Of a stretch of 64,000 bases of DNA, positions 42,346 through 53,940 are shown in pieces. The DNA lies in contig NC_044916.1 in assembly GCF_003576645.1 (NCBI RefSeq), positions 17,957,174 through 18,021,173 of the forward strand, in the 5' to 3' direction. The stretch comes from Ipomoea triloba (lineage: Eukaryota; Streptophyta; Magnoliopsida; Solanales; Convolvulaceae). Below the pieces are notes generated by a model that worked only from the letters and a program-made list of their open reading frames with translations, had not been told where the DNA came from and did no database searches. A program made the translations under genes and the position numbers. Positions within the stretch are counted from its first letter, which is position 1. The number at the start of each line of letters is the position of its first letter.

Positions 42346-43462
42346 ATAAGAAGGCGCTCTCCCCAAATCCAACCTCAATTATACCACAATTCCACCAACT
42401 AAACCCCAAAGGTTATCAAAGATTCAATCAAGAGACGAGATATGCTCATAAAAACCAAAGATCCCCACATACCAACTCAGGTTTATCCACACAAACCACC
42501 CACCAATAGTGTTCATCTCACAAAACAAACACAGAGCATACTCAAGATAGAATTCAAGGGATTAACCACTGATATTAACTCAAGAGATCAAGATAATGTC
42601 CAAAAGCTCATGAATAAATACTCAAACCAAGGTGGAATACTCAACAAAATGCTCAGTACACATTCCAGAATGAAAAGGGAAACAACCAAGCTAACAGACC
42701 ACAAAAAGACTCACTAGAACAGACCCACGAGTACACTTGCGGAACGTGCCAACGGAGCAGACTGCACTGCCGCACTCCCCCGTTCCTTTCTCACGGAACC
42801 ACTCGGCGGAACACCGCCTTCTGCCATCCCCTTCCGCATGAACCAGCGGACCTCTTCAGCGGAGCTCACTCTTCCGTCTCTCCACTCCCCACAGACATGT
42901 ACGGAACGGTTGGATGGGACACATTATACCGTCCAAGTGCAACCCAACACAGATTACAGACCCGAAATAGAGATACACCAAACTCATTCCAGAATACAAT
43001 TCATGCTCAGGATAATACTCAGATTCATATCTCAGAAGCCAATAAATCATGGAATCCATAACAAGAATTACTCATACACATCTAACCACAAAGGAATGAA
43101 CACAAGTCCAATAATCCACAAAACAAAGGTTCACAGACCATCAACAAGGCTAATATCCAAGAAATTTCAGGATTCCAACACCAAATCATATTCATATAGA
43201 TCACGAGTGTAAAAATAGGTTTTAGTGCACATGATGGTTACTTCTTGTAGCGTATTAATCCAAAGCAATCACCAAACTTAGGCTCATCCCATAAGCTAGT
43301 TCATCATAATGAACCTGAAAATTAATGTAATCTAACACCGTCACTAATAACTACTAATAATAACATCAAGGTTCCTATTTAGCCCCTCCTAATACTTGCC
43401 CATAATCCATACTTAACGGCTAATATGACATGATCAAAATAATGAACTAATGACAACTAAAG

Positions 43463-43720
43463 GATTGCCAGTTTCTTTTGGACAGTTTCGAACAACGGAC
43501 ACTCCAACACATCCTCAGAGAGGGAAATAAATGTGCGGACCACCTTGCGAACATAGGCCAATTAGGGGAGTGAGGTACCGTCCTTTTGGACTCACCTCCT
43601 GCTAGTATTGAGATTCTCCTTGTTGCGGATGCCGCCGGAGCTAGTTCCTTAAGAGTTTGGTAACTTTTGTATCTCCCGCCCTCGACGGGTCAATCTCACC
43701 AAAAAAAAAAAAAAAAAAAA
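43463..43720 (+). mobile_element. 5'-truncated LINE 3' end
   Basis: 258 bases ending in A20, flanked by the 8-base target duplication AACTAAAG (43455-43462, 43721-43728). The sequence reads REGNKCADHLANIG and downstream residues, the end of the RNase H domain of plant LINEs, with one in-frame stop. It inserted into the solo LTR. Confidence 0.88.
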
Positions 43721-43849
43721 AACTAAAGCACTAAACCATAATACCGTAACCATTAACTAAAAATAACCCTAATGATTAACAAGATCACTACCCTAAGCCT
43801 TGAACTGATTACCGAATTGGTTATTTATAAAAGCTAAAAAAGCTATTAC

Positions 43850-43920
43850 CTCACAGGGATTCGAACCCACGCCCTCTAACCTCATGCACACCTACCAAAC
43901 CACCAAGCCACTTCATCTCT
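43850..43920 (-). other. tRNA-like sequence in LTR
   Basis: On the minus strand an A-box-like TGGCTTGGTGG and a B-box GGTTCGAATCC lie about 40 bases apart, followed by CTGTGAGG. It could be a SINE or tRNA relic. No cloverleaf was confirmed. Confidence 0.4.
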
Positions 43921-44862
43921 ACTACAACATTATGCGACCACCGGCTTACCACCCTTCATATGAACTCTCGGCCACCACCAAGACGCTAGGAAAGAAGAGT
44001 CACGCCGTAGCTGCTGCTAGAATGGGGATGTCGCACGGAAGAAAGCCACGGAAAAGCTAGCACCACCGGATTATACCGCTGCCGTCGTCACATGGAGTAC
44101 GTCGGAGGTGAAGGCCACGGCTGCTCTTGCTCTGTCGTTCATCGTCGGAAACGAAGAAGGCGTTGCCGACGCCATCTATGGAGTCCCCTTCGTCCGGAAT
44201 GCCGTAGCTGCCCTTAGCTCACCGGAGGAGGAGAGTTCGCTCCAGTCGTCCCCGCTTACGCCGAAAAACAGAGGATGTCGCCGGTCACGGTCCCGCCGCC
44301 GCTGCCGACACACGCTCGCCGCTAGGAGCTCGCTATTGTTGCTCTGTTCGAAGCTCGCTACTAGGGAGAGAAGAGCTGGTGCCTTCTATTTCTGCCGAGC
44401 TGCAACATTGATGCTGAAGCATGAAGGGGAGTCTTGTTGCTGCCGTTGAGGACCACCGTCGATGTTCACCATTATTGCTGTTGTTCACGCCTTTACCATT
44501 ACAACCGGAAGAAGAAAAACGGCGAGAGAGAGACATAGAGAGACGAGAGGCTGAGAACGAAGAGAGAGACGAGAGGCTGAGAACGAAGAGAGAGACGGGA
44601 GATCAGAGTGTGAATAAGAAAAACAAGGGTGTGACCGGAAGCTGCTATCCTATAGTATATATACCTTAGGTTATAATTAGTAAGTTTAGGTTTCCACTTT
44701 GAGTATGGGCTATTTAGAGGAGTTGGGTCACTTTTGGTCAAGGTTAAAATACATATTTATATAGGTACATACCTTTATTTGGGCTTAGAAGATTTCCAAT
44801 AAATAAAGATTGATCTTAAGGGTAATTTATTAGGTCCATAGCCCTATAGAAATCATATGCTA

Positions 44863-44864
<2 letters not shown>

Positions 44865-44922
<58 letters not shown>
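44865..44922. repeat. (AT)n microsatellite
   Basis: Simple repeat near the end of the solo B LTR. Confidence 0.9.
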
Positions 44923-44926
<4 letters not shown>

Positions 44927-45110
44927 AGATATATTGGGCTAAGGTAAGTTGGTAGAAAAATATTAACATGCTATAGAAATATATTAACCCAAGCCCAAAG
45001 ATATTTATATCAAAAATCATTTTACTACAATAATTACTAATGAGAAAATAAGCCCCTTTATTTTAAAAATTTATATTTAAAATAGTGGTAGGAAAATACG
45101 AGGTGTTGCA

Positions 45111-46021
45111 GTCGTCCTCCTCATCGTCGCCTGCCTGCTCGACCTGCTGGGGCGCAATCAAACCTCTCAACCTCTTGTGGGGAATGTAGAAACGATCTAT
45201 GAGCTCCCTACTCTCATCTGCTGGCATCCTGCTCAACTCGTGGGCTGTGATGTACTCATTCCCACCCACCTAGAACAAACCACAGTACTGTAGACTCGGC
45301 GCATTGAAAATGCTATGAACTGGCTGCCTAGCGAGCTCCCCTGTCACATTCACCCCCTTCTTCTGACAGATCCAGCTCAAAATCATCCCATAAGGTCGGT
45401 TGCGACGTTTGGCCGCCTTGCAGAACTCCATGTGAGAAATCATCAAATTGGGCAAGTTGAACTTCACCCGATGCATCAAGAAGTACGCAAAAGTACACTC
45501 CAACCCGGCTACCTCCTTACTGTTGTTCCTATTTGGCAACAAACTCTCTCCTACAAGTAAAGTCAAAATCCTCTGCTCTCCAGTCAAGTCATGCTTAATG
45601 GGCCTGGCATTCAATGTGATGCCTTCCTCTCACCCCAACATATACTACAGATAGTTCCGGAAACCCACCTCCAGAGTCTCAATCCAATAATGACGCTCAC
45701 ATTGATTCACACCCCCTAACGGCAACCCGAGTAGTCTAGCAAGCTTAGGAGGGTCAAAGGAAATTTTCACACCCTTCACTATCGTATTGAGAACGGGTAC
45801 CTAGTTAACCTTCTTAACCCTCATGTTCTGATAAAACTCATGGACCAAATTGGGGTTGACTACATTCTCAATCCATAAAAATTGCTCCAATAATCCTTGA
45901 AAATTTAACATATCAACCAGCTCAGGCGAAAATGTAACGGGTCAAGAGCCTTACCGTCAATAATGGAGTACTGAACATTCCCCTGAATTCCACCTTCACC
46001 AGCTTGATTTCTTCTTAGCAT
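45111..46021 (-). pseudogene. B1 accessory ORF (putative plant transposon protein domain), N-terminal part
   Basis: The minus-strand start near 46021 reads MLRRNQAGEGG, followed by DPLHFSPELVDMLNFQGLLE, VKGVKISFDPPKLARLLGLP, RILTLLVGESLLPNRNNSKE and MEFCKAAKRRNRPYGMILSW. These recall the putative plant transposon protein domain found in accessory ORFs of plant LTR elements. Function is unknown. Several stops and at least one frame shift are present. It continues at 41059-41300 beyond the solo LTR. Confidence 0.7.
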
Positions 46022-46788
46022 TTTGGAGTTGTTATCCAGTGGACTACTTGTTCAGTGAAAATGGTCAGAAAGCAGATTAGCAATGCACTGGAGCAATTTT
46101 CAGCTATGGACGACGGAACTCGGCTGCTTGTTGACGGGGATGTCCCACGAAGAACACTGGTCTGCTCGCTGCTACGGGGAAAGAAGACAGAACAAATCGA
46201 GCCGATGGGTATTGTTTTTAATCTGGGTAGAAAAGGAAAAGGACGCATGTACCCTTGGCCTTACGGAACACTTCAATGGAAGATCACGCTCCGCTAACTC
46301 GTTATTTTTCTCCTGGCAGAACCACTTCGCGGAAGACCCCGGCCCGTCGCTCTCTTCCGCACGGGCACGCGGAGTCCTTTCGCGGAAGTACTTGTTCCGC
46401 AGCTCCGTTCCGCACCGCTGCTCCCAACCAATTTCATAATAAAAATCGAGTCTTGCATGTTAAGACTAACGGGTTAGCGTGGTTGGATGGTCCATTCACC
46501 TTGCCAATTACCCTTTGGCGCGAGTTTAAGCCCTAATGTGAGCAAACATTGGTCCTCTTTGCTTTGATCTCTGTTTTCTCTACTTCTTCCTTTCTTTTTC
46601 TTTGAACTTGACTTCACGAGCTTCTTGGTTTCGTAACACGAGATCGAATTTTCAGACTTATCACTTAGGTACTACTTAAACTTCTAAGCTAAGCGCAAGG
46701 TCACTTAAAGGTTCAACTAACTACATGCACCCTAGAGAAAGGTCCTTAAAAGCACCTACATGCCATGCAATTAGAGATTAAGCTCAAG
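46022..46788 (-). other. B1 spacer between gag and accessory ORF
   Basis: Non-coding. It corresponds to 60975-61744 of B2. It contains short CGGAA-rich blocks also seen in the B LTRs and, on the plus strand at 46468-46540, a tRNA-like pair GGGTTAGCGTGGTTGG/CGAGTTTAAGCC that B2 repeats at 61430-61490. A splice donor-like GAAG|GTAACC at the gag end (about 46791) suggests this could be spliced. Confidence 0.5.
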
Positions 46789-47037
46789 GGTTACCTTCAT
46801 TAAGCCCGCTAGCCTCCGCCTGGGTTCGGCCCATCACATAGATCTTCTTTTGCTGCGACCCAGCCTGCAGCCCATGGCCTCCACTTGGCTTGCTTCCACC
46901 ATTGCCCTTGGTTTCCTTCGAAGATTGGGCCGCTGTCTAGGCTCCCGGGGTCGCACCCGGTCTAGATTGGGACGATCCTCCTCTCTTGGATGTGCACTCA
47001 AAAGTTCTATGTCCCCTCAGCCCGCAACTGTAGCACT
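46789..47037 (-). pseudogene. B1 gag, C-terminal part
   Basis: Minus strand. It starts with the second half of the zinc knuckle (GHRTFECTSK), then a Pro/Gly/Ser-rich tail and IYVMGRTQAEASG. The first half of the knuckle, ECYSCG, lies beyond a solo LTR at 48794. Confidence 0.75.
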
Positions 47038-48788
47038 TGTTGGTCCCAAAGGGATGGGGTACAAGTCTAGATGGGGGGGGGTGAATAGACTTGTATAAGA
47101 TTTTGCAAATATTTTTCGACCTCTCGTGTGTAATGGACTTAGGATGTTTAGGTCCGATACCTCACAAGATGAAGACAAAGTTTTATGCGCAGCGGAAAAG
47201 TTATCCCCTTTTAATAAGCACGAGTTTGAGTTAGTTCGAGAGGTGTAGTTATATGCAGTGCAGTTCGAGAGTTAGATAGCGAGAGATAAAAACAGAAAGT
47301 AAATGCGAGAGAGATTTTTAAGTGGTTCGGCCAACCCGCCTACGTCCACTCTTCTTCCAGAAACTCTTTGGAAGGATTGCACTAAAAACTTCCCTTTCTA
47401 GTACAATATCGAGCGCTTGAGCTTTGATCACGAAGCTCGCCTCAAGCCTCAGGTTTTTCGCCCCGCTTCTTGTTACTTCACCTATCGAGCACTTGAGCTT
47501 TGATCACCAAGCCCGCCTCAAGCCTCAGGATCTTCACAAGACAGCTCCCAGGTTACTCCGCCTCTCCTCAGGTTTTTCTCCCCGCTTCCAGTTACTCCAC
47601 CTCTCGAGCACTTGAGCTTTGATCACTAAGCCCGCCTCAAGCCTCAGGATCTTCACTAGACAGCTGCCAGGTTACTCCGCCTCTTCTTGCTTAATCCAAA
47701 GCAAGGACCTTTGGTTGTCACGGTTGAATGTAACAAACTCCAATCTGACCACAAGCTATCGTTGAATCAACTTCGATGTAGAGCAGCTTCGGTCACCTTC
47801 TAGATGTGTAGCAGTTTAAGCTTTGTAACTCTCTCAAACACTAAGATGTGTTTGTCTCGCTATTTTTGAATATCAGGATGATATTCCGGATTGAGCACTT
47901 GCACTTGAATGTTTTAATCAGACACCTCTTAAGATTTTCGAATTAACCAACTTACTTGTTTTTGTGTCTTCACGTCCTTTTTATATGAGAGTTGAGGAAT
48001 AATTCCGTTGGAGGGAAAATTATTCCGTTTGAAATTTGTCTCCCATGCTGTGTATGGGACTTGCATCTTTTCAGCATTTTTCATGGAGTGGTGGTCTTGT
48101 AACTTGTACCCTTTTGTTTGGTAGTGGATATTCCATAATCCACTTTCTTGAGTCCATGCTCCACTTGCTACTCTTGGTAAAAGTTACTCTTTTTATATTC
48201 CCATTGATCCTCGTTTTAGGGAATAAGACCGACTTTGGATTGGTGCACCTTTTATCCGTTTGTTGTCGAATTCTGATGTGGTATCCACTTCTAGCACCTC
48301 CTTAATATTTTATCTCCATGATATTCTTCTTCTCCAACTTTATCCATGCTTCCTGACCGTCATTCAGCCTTTTGGAGAAGTGTCAGTTTATCGAGACCAA
48401 AGATGATGTCTCGATCCCATGTATCGAGAGATCTATCTCTCGAACTCTGCTTATGTCTCGAACTGGATTGTTGTATCGAGAGATCCTATCTCTCGAAATG
48501 TGTTTATGTCTCGAGACTTAGTTGATGTCTCACAGACCCTTATTCCTCCAGTGTTGTCCCGTGCCTTCTTCTGATCTATCTATGAGATTACAACACGAGA
48601 CTTCTAAGATGTTCACACAAGTTTCACCTTAAGCTTAAATATTTTCCGAGTTGAGCTCAAGTTACCCGGTTGTATTTTCGCTCTTAGTTTACTTGTCGAA
48701 CTTACATATAATTCATATCTTTCGAGACTTAGGGGATTCTGAAATACATTTTGGTATCATCAAAACCTATTACATTATGTTCCTAACA
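47038..48788 (-). mobile_element. Solo LTR of sirevirus family C
   Basis: TGTTGGTCCCAAAGGGATGG (plus strand) to ...ATTATGTTCCTAACA, the inverse of the element C LTR at 49934-51590. It is flanked by the perfect 5-base duplication GCACT (47033-47037, 48789-48793), 1,751 bases. It contains three copies of a unit around CTTGAGCTTTGATCACNAAG (47411, 47485, 47597), against two in element C. Confidence 0.92.
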
Positions 48789-48793
48789 GCACT

Positions 48794-49673
48794 CCACCAG
48801 ATGTCCCTTGCAATCTCTCCTGGGATGGTCCCTTCTACATCTCCTACAGTGGAAGTGCCGGTCTCGGACTCCGTCACCCCTAGGTCCTTGCCCCGAGCCA
48901 GGGTGGGATGTGCCTCCACTGTTTGCACCACTCCTCTGAAAGCTTCCTCCCGAACCGGAGCCTCCAGGCCTATGCCTCTTGGGGTCGGACGCACTACCCT
49001 CCCCGGGCCTCTCCTACGCTCCCCGCCTGATGGTCAGCACTCGATAGTGATCCGCCGCACTGCTGGAGGCCTCGCTCAACGTTTGGAACTTGAACAAAAC
49101 CAACGCCATAAGGGTGTCCAAGTTCAACCCAGCTACAAACCTCTCGATCCTACTTTCTTCTGTCGGGGCCAACGCTGGGGCGAAACGAGTCAACTCCAAA
49201 AAGCGCTTATGGTACTCCTGCACAGTCTGAGGTCCCTACTTAAGGTGTAAGAACTCCTCTTGCATAGCTGCCTTCACGTGCGTGGGGTAGAAGCGAGCGC
49301 GCATCTTGTCCTTGAAGGTCTCCCAACCGAAGTCCGGTTCCTGCCTCATCACTGGACCCACCAGAGATCAGCCTCCTGCTGCAGGTAAAAGCTAGCCATC
49401 TCGGCACGCCGGCCCTATGGACATTCCACCACTTCTAGAATCTTGTTGAAGGCGCGTACCACTCCTCGAGGATCACGGGATCTTCCTACCCAGCAAAGAA
49501 GGGTGGGTGCTACCCCACCACCCTCTTAACGAGGTCCGGCTGCCCGCGCTGGTTGTTCTGAACCATCATGTTTCCTAAAAGCTGTGAGATCTGAGTCAGC
49601 TGTTGAAGATTCTGCATCAGCTGCTCCCCAATGGCACGTCCGGGACCTCCTCACGTCTCCTAGGTGGCACCAT
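48794..49673 (-). pseudogene. B1 gag, N-terminal and central part
   Basis: Minus strand, probable start ATG 49673 (MVPPRRREE). The gag core is recognisable from about 49330 down: FGWETFKDKMRARFYPTHVK, EEFLHLK, TVQEYHKRFLELTRFAPALA, ERFVAGLNLDT and AADHYRVLTIRRGA, then a Pro/Gly-rich linker and the HPRRDCKGHLVECYSCG knuckle. This is a Ty3/gypsy gag (retrotrans_gag type). Frame shifts and stops lie between 49330 and 49640. The leader 49674-49905 is non-coding. Confidence 0.8.
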
Positions 49674-49905
49674 GGTCGCTAACGAGGGGTATGCGCGTTA
49701 CAAAGAAAGCGTCGCACCACGATCGGCATTCCCAATCGCGTAGGAAGAAAGTGAGAACAAGCTCACAGCAAACAGACAAACAAAGTAGGCAACAATAAGA
49801 TATAAACAACTAGAGCGAGTCCTCACCGCGATTCCTAGAATTCACACATCCTAGGATTCTCAAACACCTTAATTTCTACTGATCAAGTCCTAGAGTCTCA
49901 ACACA

Positions 49906-49919
49906 GGCTCTGATACCAA
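49906..49919 (-). other. Primer-binding site of B1
   Basis: On the minus strand TTGGTATCAGAGCC follows LTR end ...TGTCACA, an initiator-Met tRNA-type PBS. Confidence 0.85.
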
Positions 49920-49933
49920 CTGTGACACTTGTG

Positions 49934-51590
49934 TGTTAGGAACATATTGTAATAGGTTTTGATGATACCAAGTGTAAAGCATAACCCCCTAAGTCTCGAT
50001 GGATAGGAAATACATGTAAGTTCTAAAAGTAAACTAAGAGCGAAAATACAACCGGGTAATTGAGCTCAACTTGGAAAATATTTAAGCTTAAAGTAAACTT
50101 GTTTGAACATCTTAGAAGTTTCGTGTTGTAAGTTGTTCATAGATAGATCAGAAGAAGGCACGAAACATCACTGGAGGAATAAGGGTCTGCGAGACATCAA
50201 CTAAGTCTCGAAACATAAGAAGAGTTCGAGAGATGCAATCTCTCGAGACATCAATCCAGTTCAAGACATAGGATCGAGACATCAAGTAGTCGAGACTTCA
50301 ACAATGGTCTCGATGAACTGGCACTTCTCCAAAGGACTGAAAGGTGAATAACATGCATGGATGAAGTAATCTAAGTTTGGAGAAGAAGAATATCATGGAG
50401 ATAAAATATTAAGGAGGTGCCAAAAGAATATTATATGGGAATACAAAACAGCCGGAAGTGGATGACACGTCAGAATTCCACAATAAACGGATAGAAAGTG
50501 CACCAATCCTAAATCGGTCTTATTCCCTAAAACAAGGATCAGTGGGAATATAAAAAGAGTAACTTTTGCCCAAAAGAAGTAGAGCATGAACTCAAGATAG
50601 TGGAATATGGGATATTCACTACAAGACAAAAGGTTCAAATTACAGGACCACCACTCCACGGAACGTGCTGAAAATATGCAAGTCCCATAATCGGCATGGG
50701 AGACAGATTTCAAACGGAATAATTTTCCCTCCAACGAAATTATTCCTCAACTCTCATATTTAAGGACGTGAAGACACAAGTTCAAAAAAAAAAAGTCCGA
50801 GAATTCTAAGCTATCAGAAGAGGTGTCTAAAACTAACGTTCAAAGTGCAAGTGCTTAATTTGGAATATCATTCTTGACATTCATAAGTGCGAGAAAACAC
50901 ATCTAAGTGTTTTGAGAGAGTTACATAGCTACAACTGATACACATCTAGAAGGTGATCAAAGCTGCTCAACAAAGAAGATTATCCAACGATAGCTTTTGG
51001 TCAGATTGGAGATTGTTACATATAACTTGTGACAACCGGAACAACCTTGCTTTGGAGAAGGCAAGAAGATGCGGAGTAACCTGAGAGTTGTCTTGTGAAG
51101 ATCCTGAGGCTTGAGGCGGGCTTGGTGATCAAAGCTCAAGTGCTCGAGAGGTGGAGTAACAAGAAGCGGGGCGAAAAACCTGAGGCTTCAGGCGGGCTTC
51201 GTGATCAAAGCTCAAGCGCTCGATATTGTACTGAAAAAGGAAGTTTTAGTGCAATCCTTCTAGGGAGTTTCTAGAAGAAGAGTGGACGTAGGCGGGTTGG
51301 CCGAACCACTTAAAAATCTCTCTCGCATTTACTTTCTGCTTTTATCTCTCGCTAACCTATCTCTCGAACTGTACTACATATAATCACACCTCTCGAACTA
51401 ACTTAAACTCGTGCTAATTAAAAGAGGATAACTTTTCCACTGCGCATAAAACTTTGTCTTCATCTTGTGAGGTGTTGGATCTAAACATCCTAAGTCCAAT
51501 ACACACGAGAGGTCGAAAAGATTTGCAAAATCTTATACAAGTCTATTCACCCCCCCTCTAGACTTGTACGCCATCCCCTTGGGACCAACA
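49934..51590 (+). repeat. 5' LTR of element C
   Basis: 1,657 bases, TGTTAGGAACATATTG...GGGACCAACA. The inner end is fixed by the PBS TTGGTATCAGAGC at 51592. Two copies of a GATCAAAGCTCAAG-containing unit lie at about 51090-51220. Confidence 0.92.
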
Positions 51591-51591
51591 A

Positions 51592-51604
51592 TTGGTATCA
51601 GAGC
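51592..51604 (+). other. Primer-binding site of element C
   Basis: TTGGTATCAGAGC, complement of the initiator-Met tRNA 3' end, one base after the LTR. Confidence 0.92.
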
Positions 51605-51702
51605 AAGGTATCTGATCGATATAAACCTTTGTTTATATTTCCTAGATATCCTTCTTTGATTTTTTTTTAAAAACTTTTTAAAGCACGAGAAAATTTTTCA
51701 AT

Positions 51703-53940
51703 ATGGACAGCATGTTGTCGAGACATCTTCTTTTTGATCTTAGCAGGTTCGATGACTGGAAAACACGCATGTTTGCTTACTTATCAGCCCTTCATGATGA
51801 GATGGCCGAGGTTATAAAGACTGGACCAGTCAAAATCCTAATGGTCAACACCGCTGTGGAGCAAACCAAAGATACACCAAAGTATGTTCCAAAACCAAAG
51901 GAAGAATGGACAAGCGATGATAGGAAGAGAAATAACCTTGACAACATTGCCAAGGACATACTCTTCAGAGCAATAGACGAGACCATCTTCCCAAGAGTGA
52001 GAAAGTGCAATACGGCAAAAGAGGTATGGGACACTTTGATGTTAATTGGTGAAGGTGACGAACAGGAAAAGGAGAACAAGCTCACCGTGGCAATGAAGAA
52101 GTTCGAGGACTTCAAGATGAAGCCAGGAGAAAGCATCGACAGCATGGAATCCCAGTTCATGAAGCTCTCAACCGAGATTAGTGATCTCAAGAAGGAGATC
52201 CCACAGAAAGAGCTGAACCTGAAGATTCTACGAGGCCTTACCAAGGAGTGGGAAATGAAAGTGATCACAATGCGCGATCACAGAGATCTAAAGAATACCA
52301 CAACCGACCAACTCTTCAGAGATCTCAAAGCCTTTGAGTTCGAGATGTTCCCGAGAGATGAGGACGTTGTAGACCGACGGAACGTTGCACTAGTTGTTGA
52401 TCAACCATCCTCATCTTCAAGGTCAGATCCTAACCCTGTAAATCTTTTATCTGACAAACAGTTTGCTCTTTTCTTGAGAAAATTCAGGAAATTCAAGAAG
52501 AAGACACCGAAGAGCAATACAAGTTCACCTTCCTCCTCAAGAAGGAAAAATGAAAGATATCCATCCAGAGGGACGGAGGAAGAAAATCAAGGTCTATGCT
52601 ACAACTGTAGAAGACCGGGACATTTCAAGGCTGAATGTCCTTACCCAGCAGTAAGCAAATATCAAGGCCAAGAAAGCAAGGATTCTAAGAGGACAGAAGA
52701 ATCCAGGGAGAAGCCAACACAAGGAGGCTTTAAAAGCTCATCAAAGACTCATTTGCGCAGGAAGGCGCTTGTGGCTGAGGAACTTGAGAAGGCAATCGAG
52801 GAGTCCGAAACATCAAGCTCTAACGAGGGTAGCAGCAGCTCAGAGGATGAGAGGGGGCTCATTTGCTTATATACTATAGAAGAGGAGGATCAATGTCTTA
52901 TGGATATTGATAATGAGGTAACCTCCACTTCTACATCTCGCTGCTCTACTTCTACCTCTCAATGTTCTTCTTTTAAAAGCGATGAGGATCCCTTTGAGAC
53001 CATGGAATTACTTAGAAGGGACCTCAATATCGCTAATAGCACTCATGCCAAGATATTGGAGGAAAACATCAAACTAATTGCTGAACGAGAGATGCTTAAG
53101 AATGTCTCGAAAGAGAATTCAGAGCTAACTCTCAAAGTAAGCAACTTAGAAGCTGAGATAATCCAGCTCAAGGAAGAGTGCAGAGCTCAAGAGACTAGAG
53201 AGCTTAATCTTAGAGAGGTCATTGCATCATATACTAATTCCTCCAAAGCTATGGAGAAAATGGTAACTGATCATAGATCTACAAGTGATAGGACCGGACT
53301 AGGGTTCCGTCAAAACTGTCTCTCGAGAGATAAGCAGACCAACGGTTTGGGGACTTCAAATAATGGAGGATCTCAACCCAAACCGAATAAGGGTCGTAAA
53401 GGACCAACCGAAAAGACCAGAGTAGCTATTCACAAACCGTCTCTATACACCAGCAATGGAAAGTATACGAAAGCCACGAAGAATGGCCGGGTTAATAGTA
53501 TCGAGGGGTCACCTAGTTACTTCTCGCAAGGCCATTCCAAGTACAAGACAAGCTACATTCCATATAATGCACCCCAAGGCAAATATGGAAGGTCTGAGAT
53601 CCATAGAGATAGGAACTCACAGATGTGGGAAGGCAGACACTACCCATCCGATGAGGATTGGTCACAAGAATATGAACCATGGAATAAACCTCAATTTCAA
53701 CGGTACCACGTGACCAAACAGGCAATGAAGGGCATGGTGCGTAAATTTGAGATCAGGCCTCAACCAAAACTGATCTATGTACCTAAAAGGCACAGAGTTT
53801 TTGCTAGCATTCCTTATGATTATCAATCGTTCAATGGCTACATTGCACCTAGGCCTGGAGTAATGGGCCCAAGGTATAAATGGATGCCTAAACTCACTAA
53901 CCAACCAGGACCCAAAGTTTGGGTACCTAAATCTGCTTGA
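51703..53940 (+). CDS. gag: Sirevirus-like gag (element C), intact
   Basis: 745 codons from ATG 51703 to TGA 53938, no interruption. The N-terminal gag core (UBN2 type, about residues 5-235) includes FDDWKTRMFAYL, EVWDTLMLIGEGDEQEKENK and KMKPGESIDSMESQFM. The CCHC knuckle CYNCRRPGHFKAEC lies at about residues 299-312. A Ser/Glu-rich acidic region is at about 365-385, and a predicted coiled coil at about 445-510 (ILEENIKLIAEREMLKNVSK). The C-terminal third is basic and Tyr/Gly/Pro-rich. Gag forms the virus-like particle and packages the RNA. The long coiled-coil extension is typical of sireviruses. It remains open although pol is damaged. Confidence 0.88.
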   Translation: MDSMLSRHLLFDLSRFDDWKTRMFAYLSALHDEMAEVIKTGPVKILMVNTAVEQTKDTPKYVPKPKEEWTSDDRKRNNLDNIAKDILFRAIDETIFPRVRKCNTAKEVWDTLMLIGEGDEQEKENKLTVAMKKFEDFKMKPGESIDSMESQFMKLSTEISDLKKEIPQKELNLKILRGLTKEWEMKVITMRDHRDLKNTTTDQLFRDLKAFEFEMFPRDEDVVDRRNVALVVDQPSSSSRSDPNPVNLLSDKQFALFLRKFRKFKKKTPKSNTSSPSSSRRKNERYPSRGTEEENQGLCYNCRRPGHFKAECPYPAVSKYQGQESKDSKRTEESREKPTQGGFKSSSKTHLRRKALVAEELEKAIEESETSSSNEGSSSSEDERGLICLYTIEEEDQCLMDIDNEVTSTSTSRCSTSTSQCSSFKSDEDPFETMELLRRDLNIANSTHAKILEENIKLIAEREMLKNVSKENSELTLKVSNLEAEIIQLKEECRAQETRELNLREVIASYTNSSKAMEKMVTDHRSTSDRTGLGFRQNCLSRDKQTNGLGTSNNGGSQPKPNKGRKGPTEKTRVAIHKPSLYTSNGKYTKATKNGRVNSIEGSPSYFSQGHSKYKTSYIPYNAPQGKYGRSEIHRDRNSQMWEGRHYPSDEDWSQEYEPWNKPQFQRYHVTKQAMKGMVRKFEIRPQPKLIYVPKRHRVFASIPYDYQSFNGYIAPRPGVMGPRYKWMPKLTNQPGPKVWVPKSA

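Larger units (their letters stand above)
41301..45110 (-). mobile_element. Solo LTR of family B, 3.8 kb
   Basis: TGTGACACCCCAACTTTTCA at 41301 (plus strand) to ...GAGGTGTTGCA at 45110, flanked by the perfect 5-base duplication GTCGT (41296-41300, 45111-45115). Both ends match the B2 LTR (56913-59541). It is about 1.2 kb longer than B2, mostly through added sequence at about 43260-44840, including a LINE fragment. GC-rich open frames at 44108-44640 are Arg/Ser-rich and look non-coding. Confidence 0.9.
40700..49933 (-). mobile_element. Element B1: gypsy-derived, gag plus accessory ORF, no polymerase
   Basis: On the minus strand: 13 bases of 5' LTR (49921-49933), PBS TTGGTATCAGAGCC (49906-49919), leader, gag, spacer, accessory ORF and a fragment of 3' LTR ending in (AT)n at 41057. 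RT, RNase H and integrase are absent. Two solo LTRs cut it (47038-48788 in gag, 41301-45110 in the accessory ORF). The polypurine tract and LTR end are deleted at the (AT)n junction. Confidence 0.8.

Noticed and set aside
42442..43212. Plus-strand frames of 91 and 124 codons
   Set aside because: Antisense frames in a family-B LTR with no conserved domain.
44108..44669. Overlapping Arg/Ser-rich frames in the solo B LTR
   Set aside because: GC-rich stretch in an LTR; frames exist on both strands and none looks like a protein.
51792..52268. 158-codon minus-strand frame
   Set aside because: Shadow of the intact sirevirus gag on the other strand.
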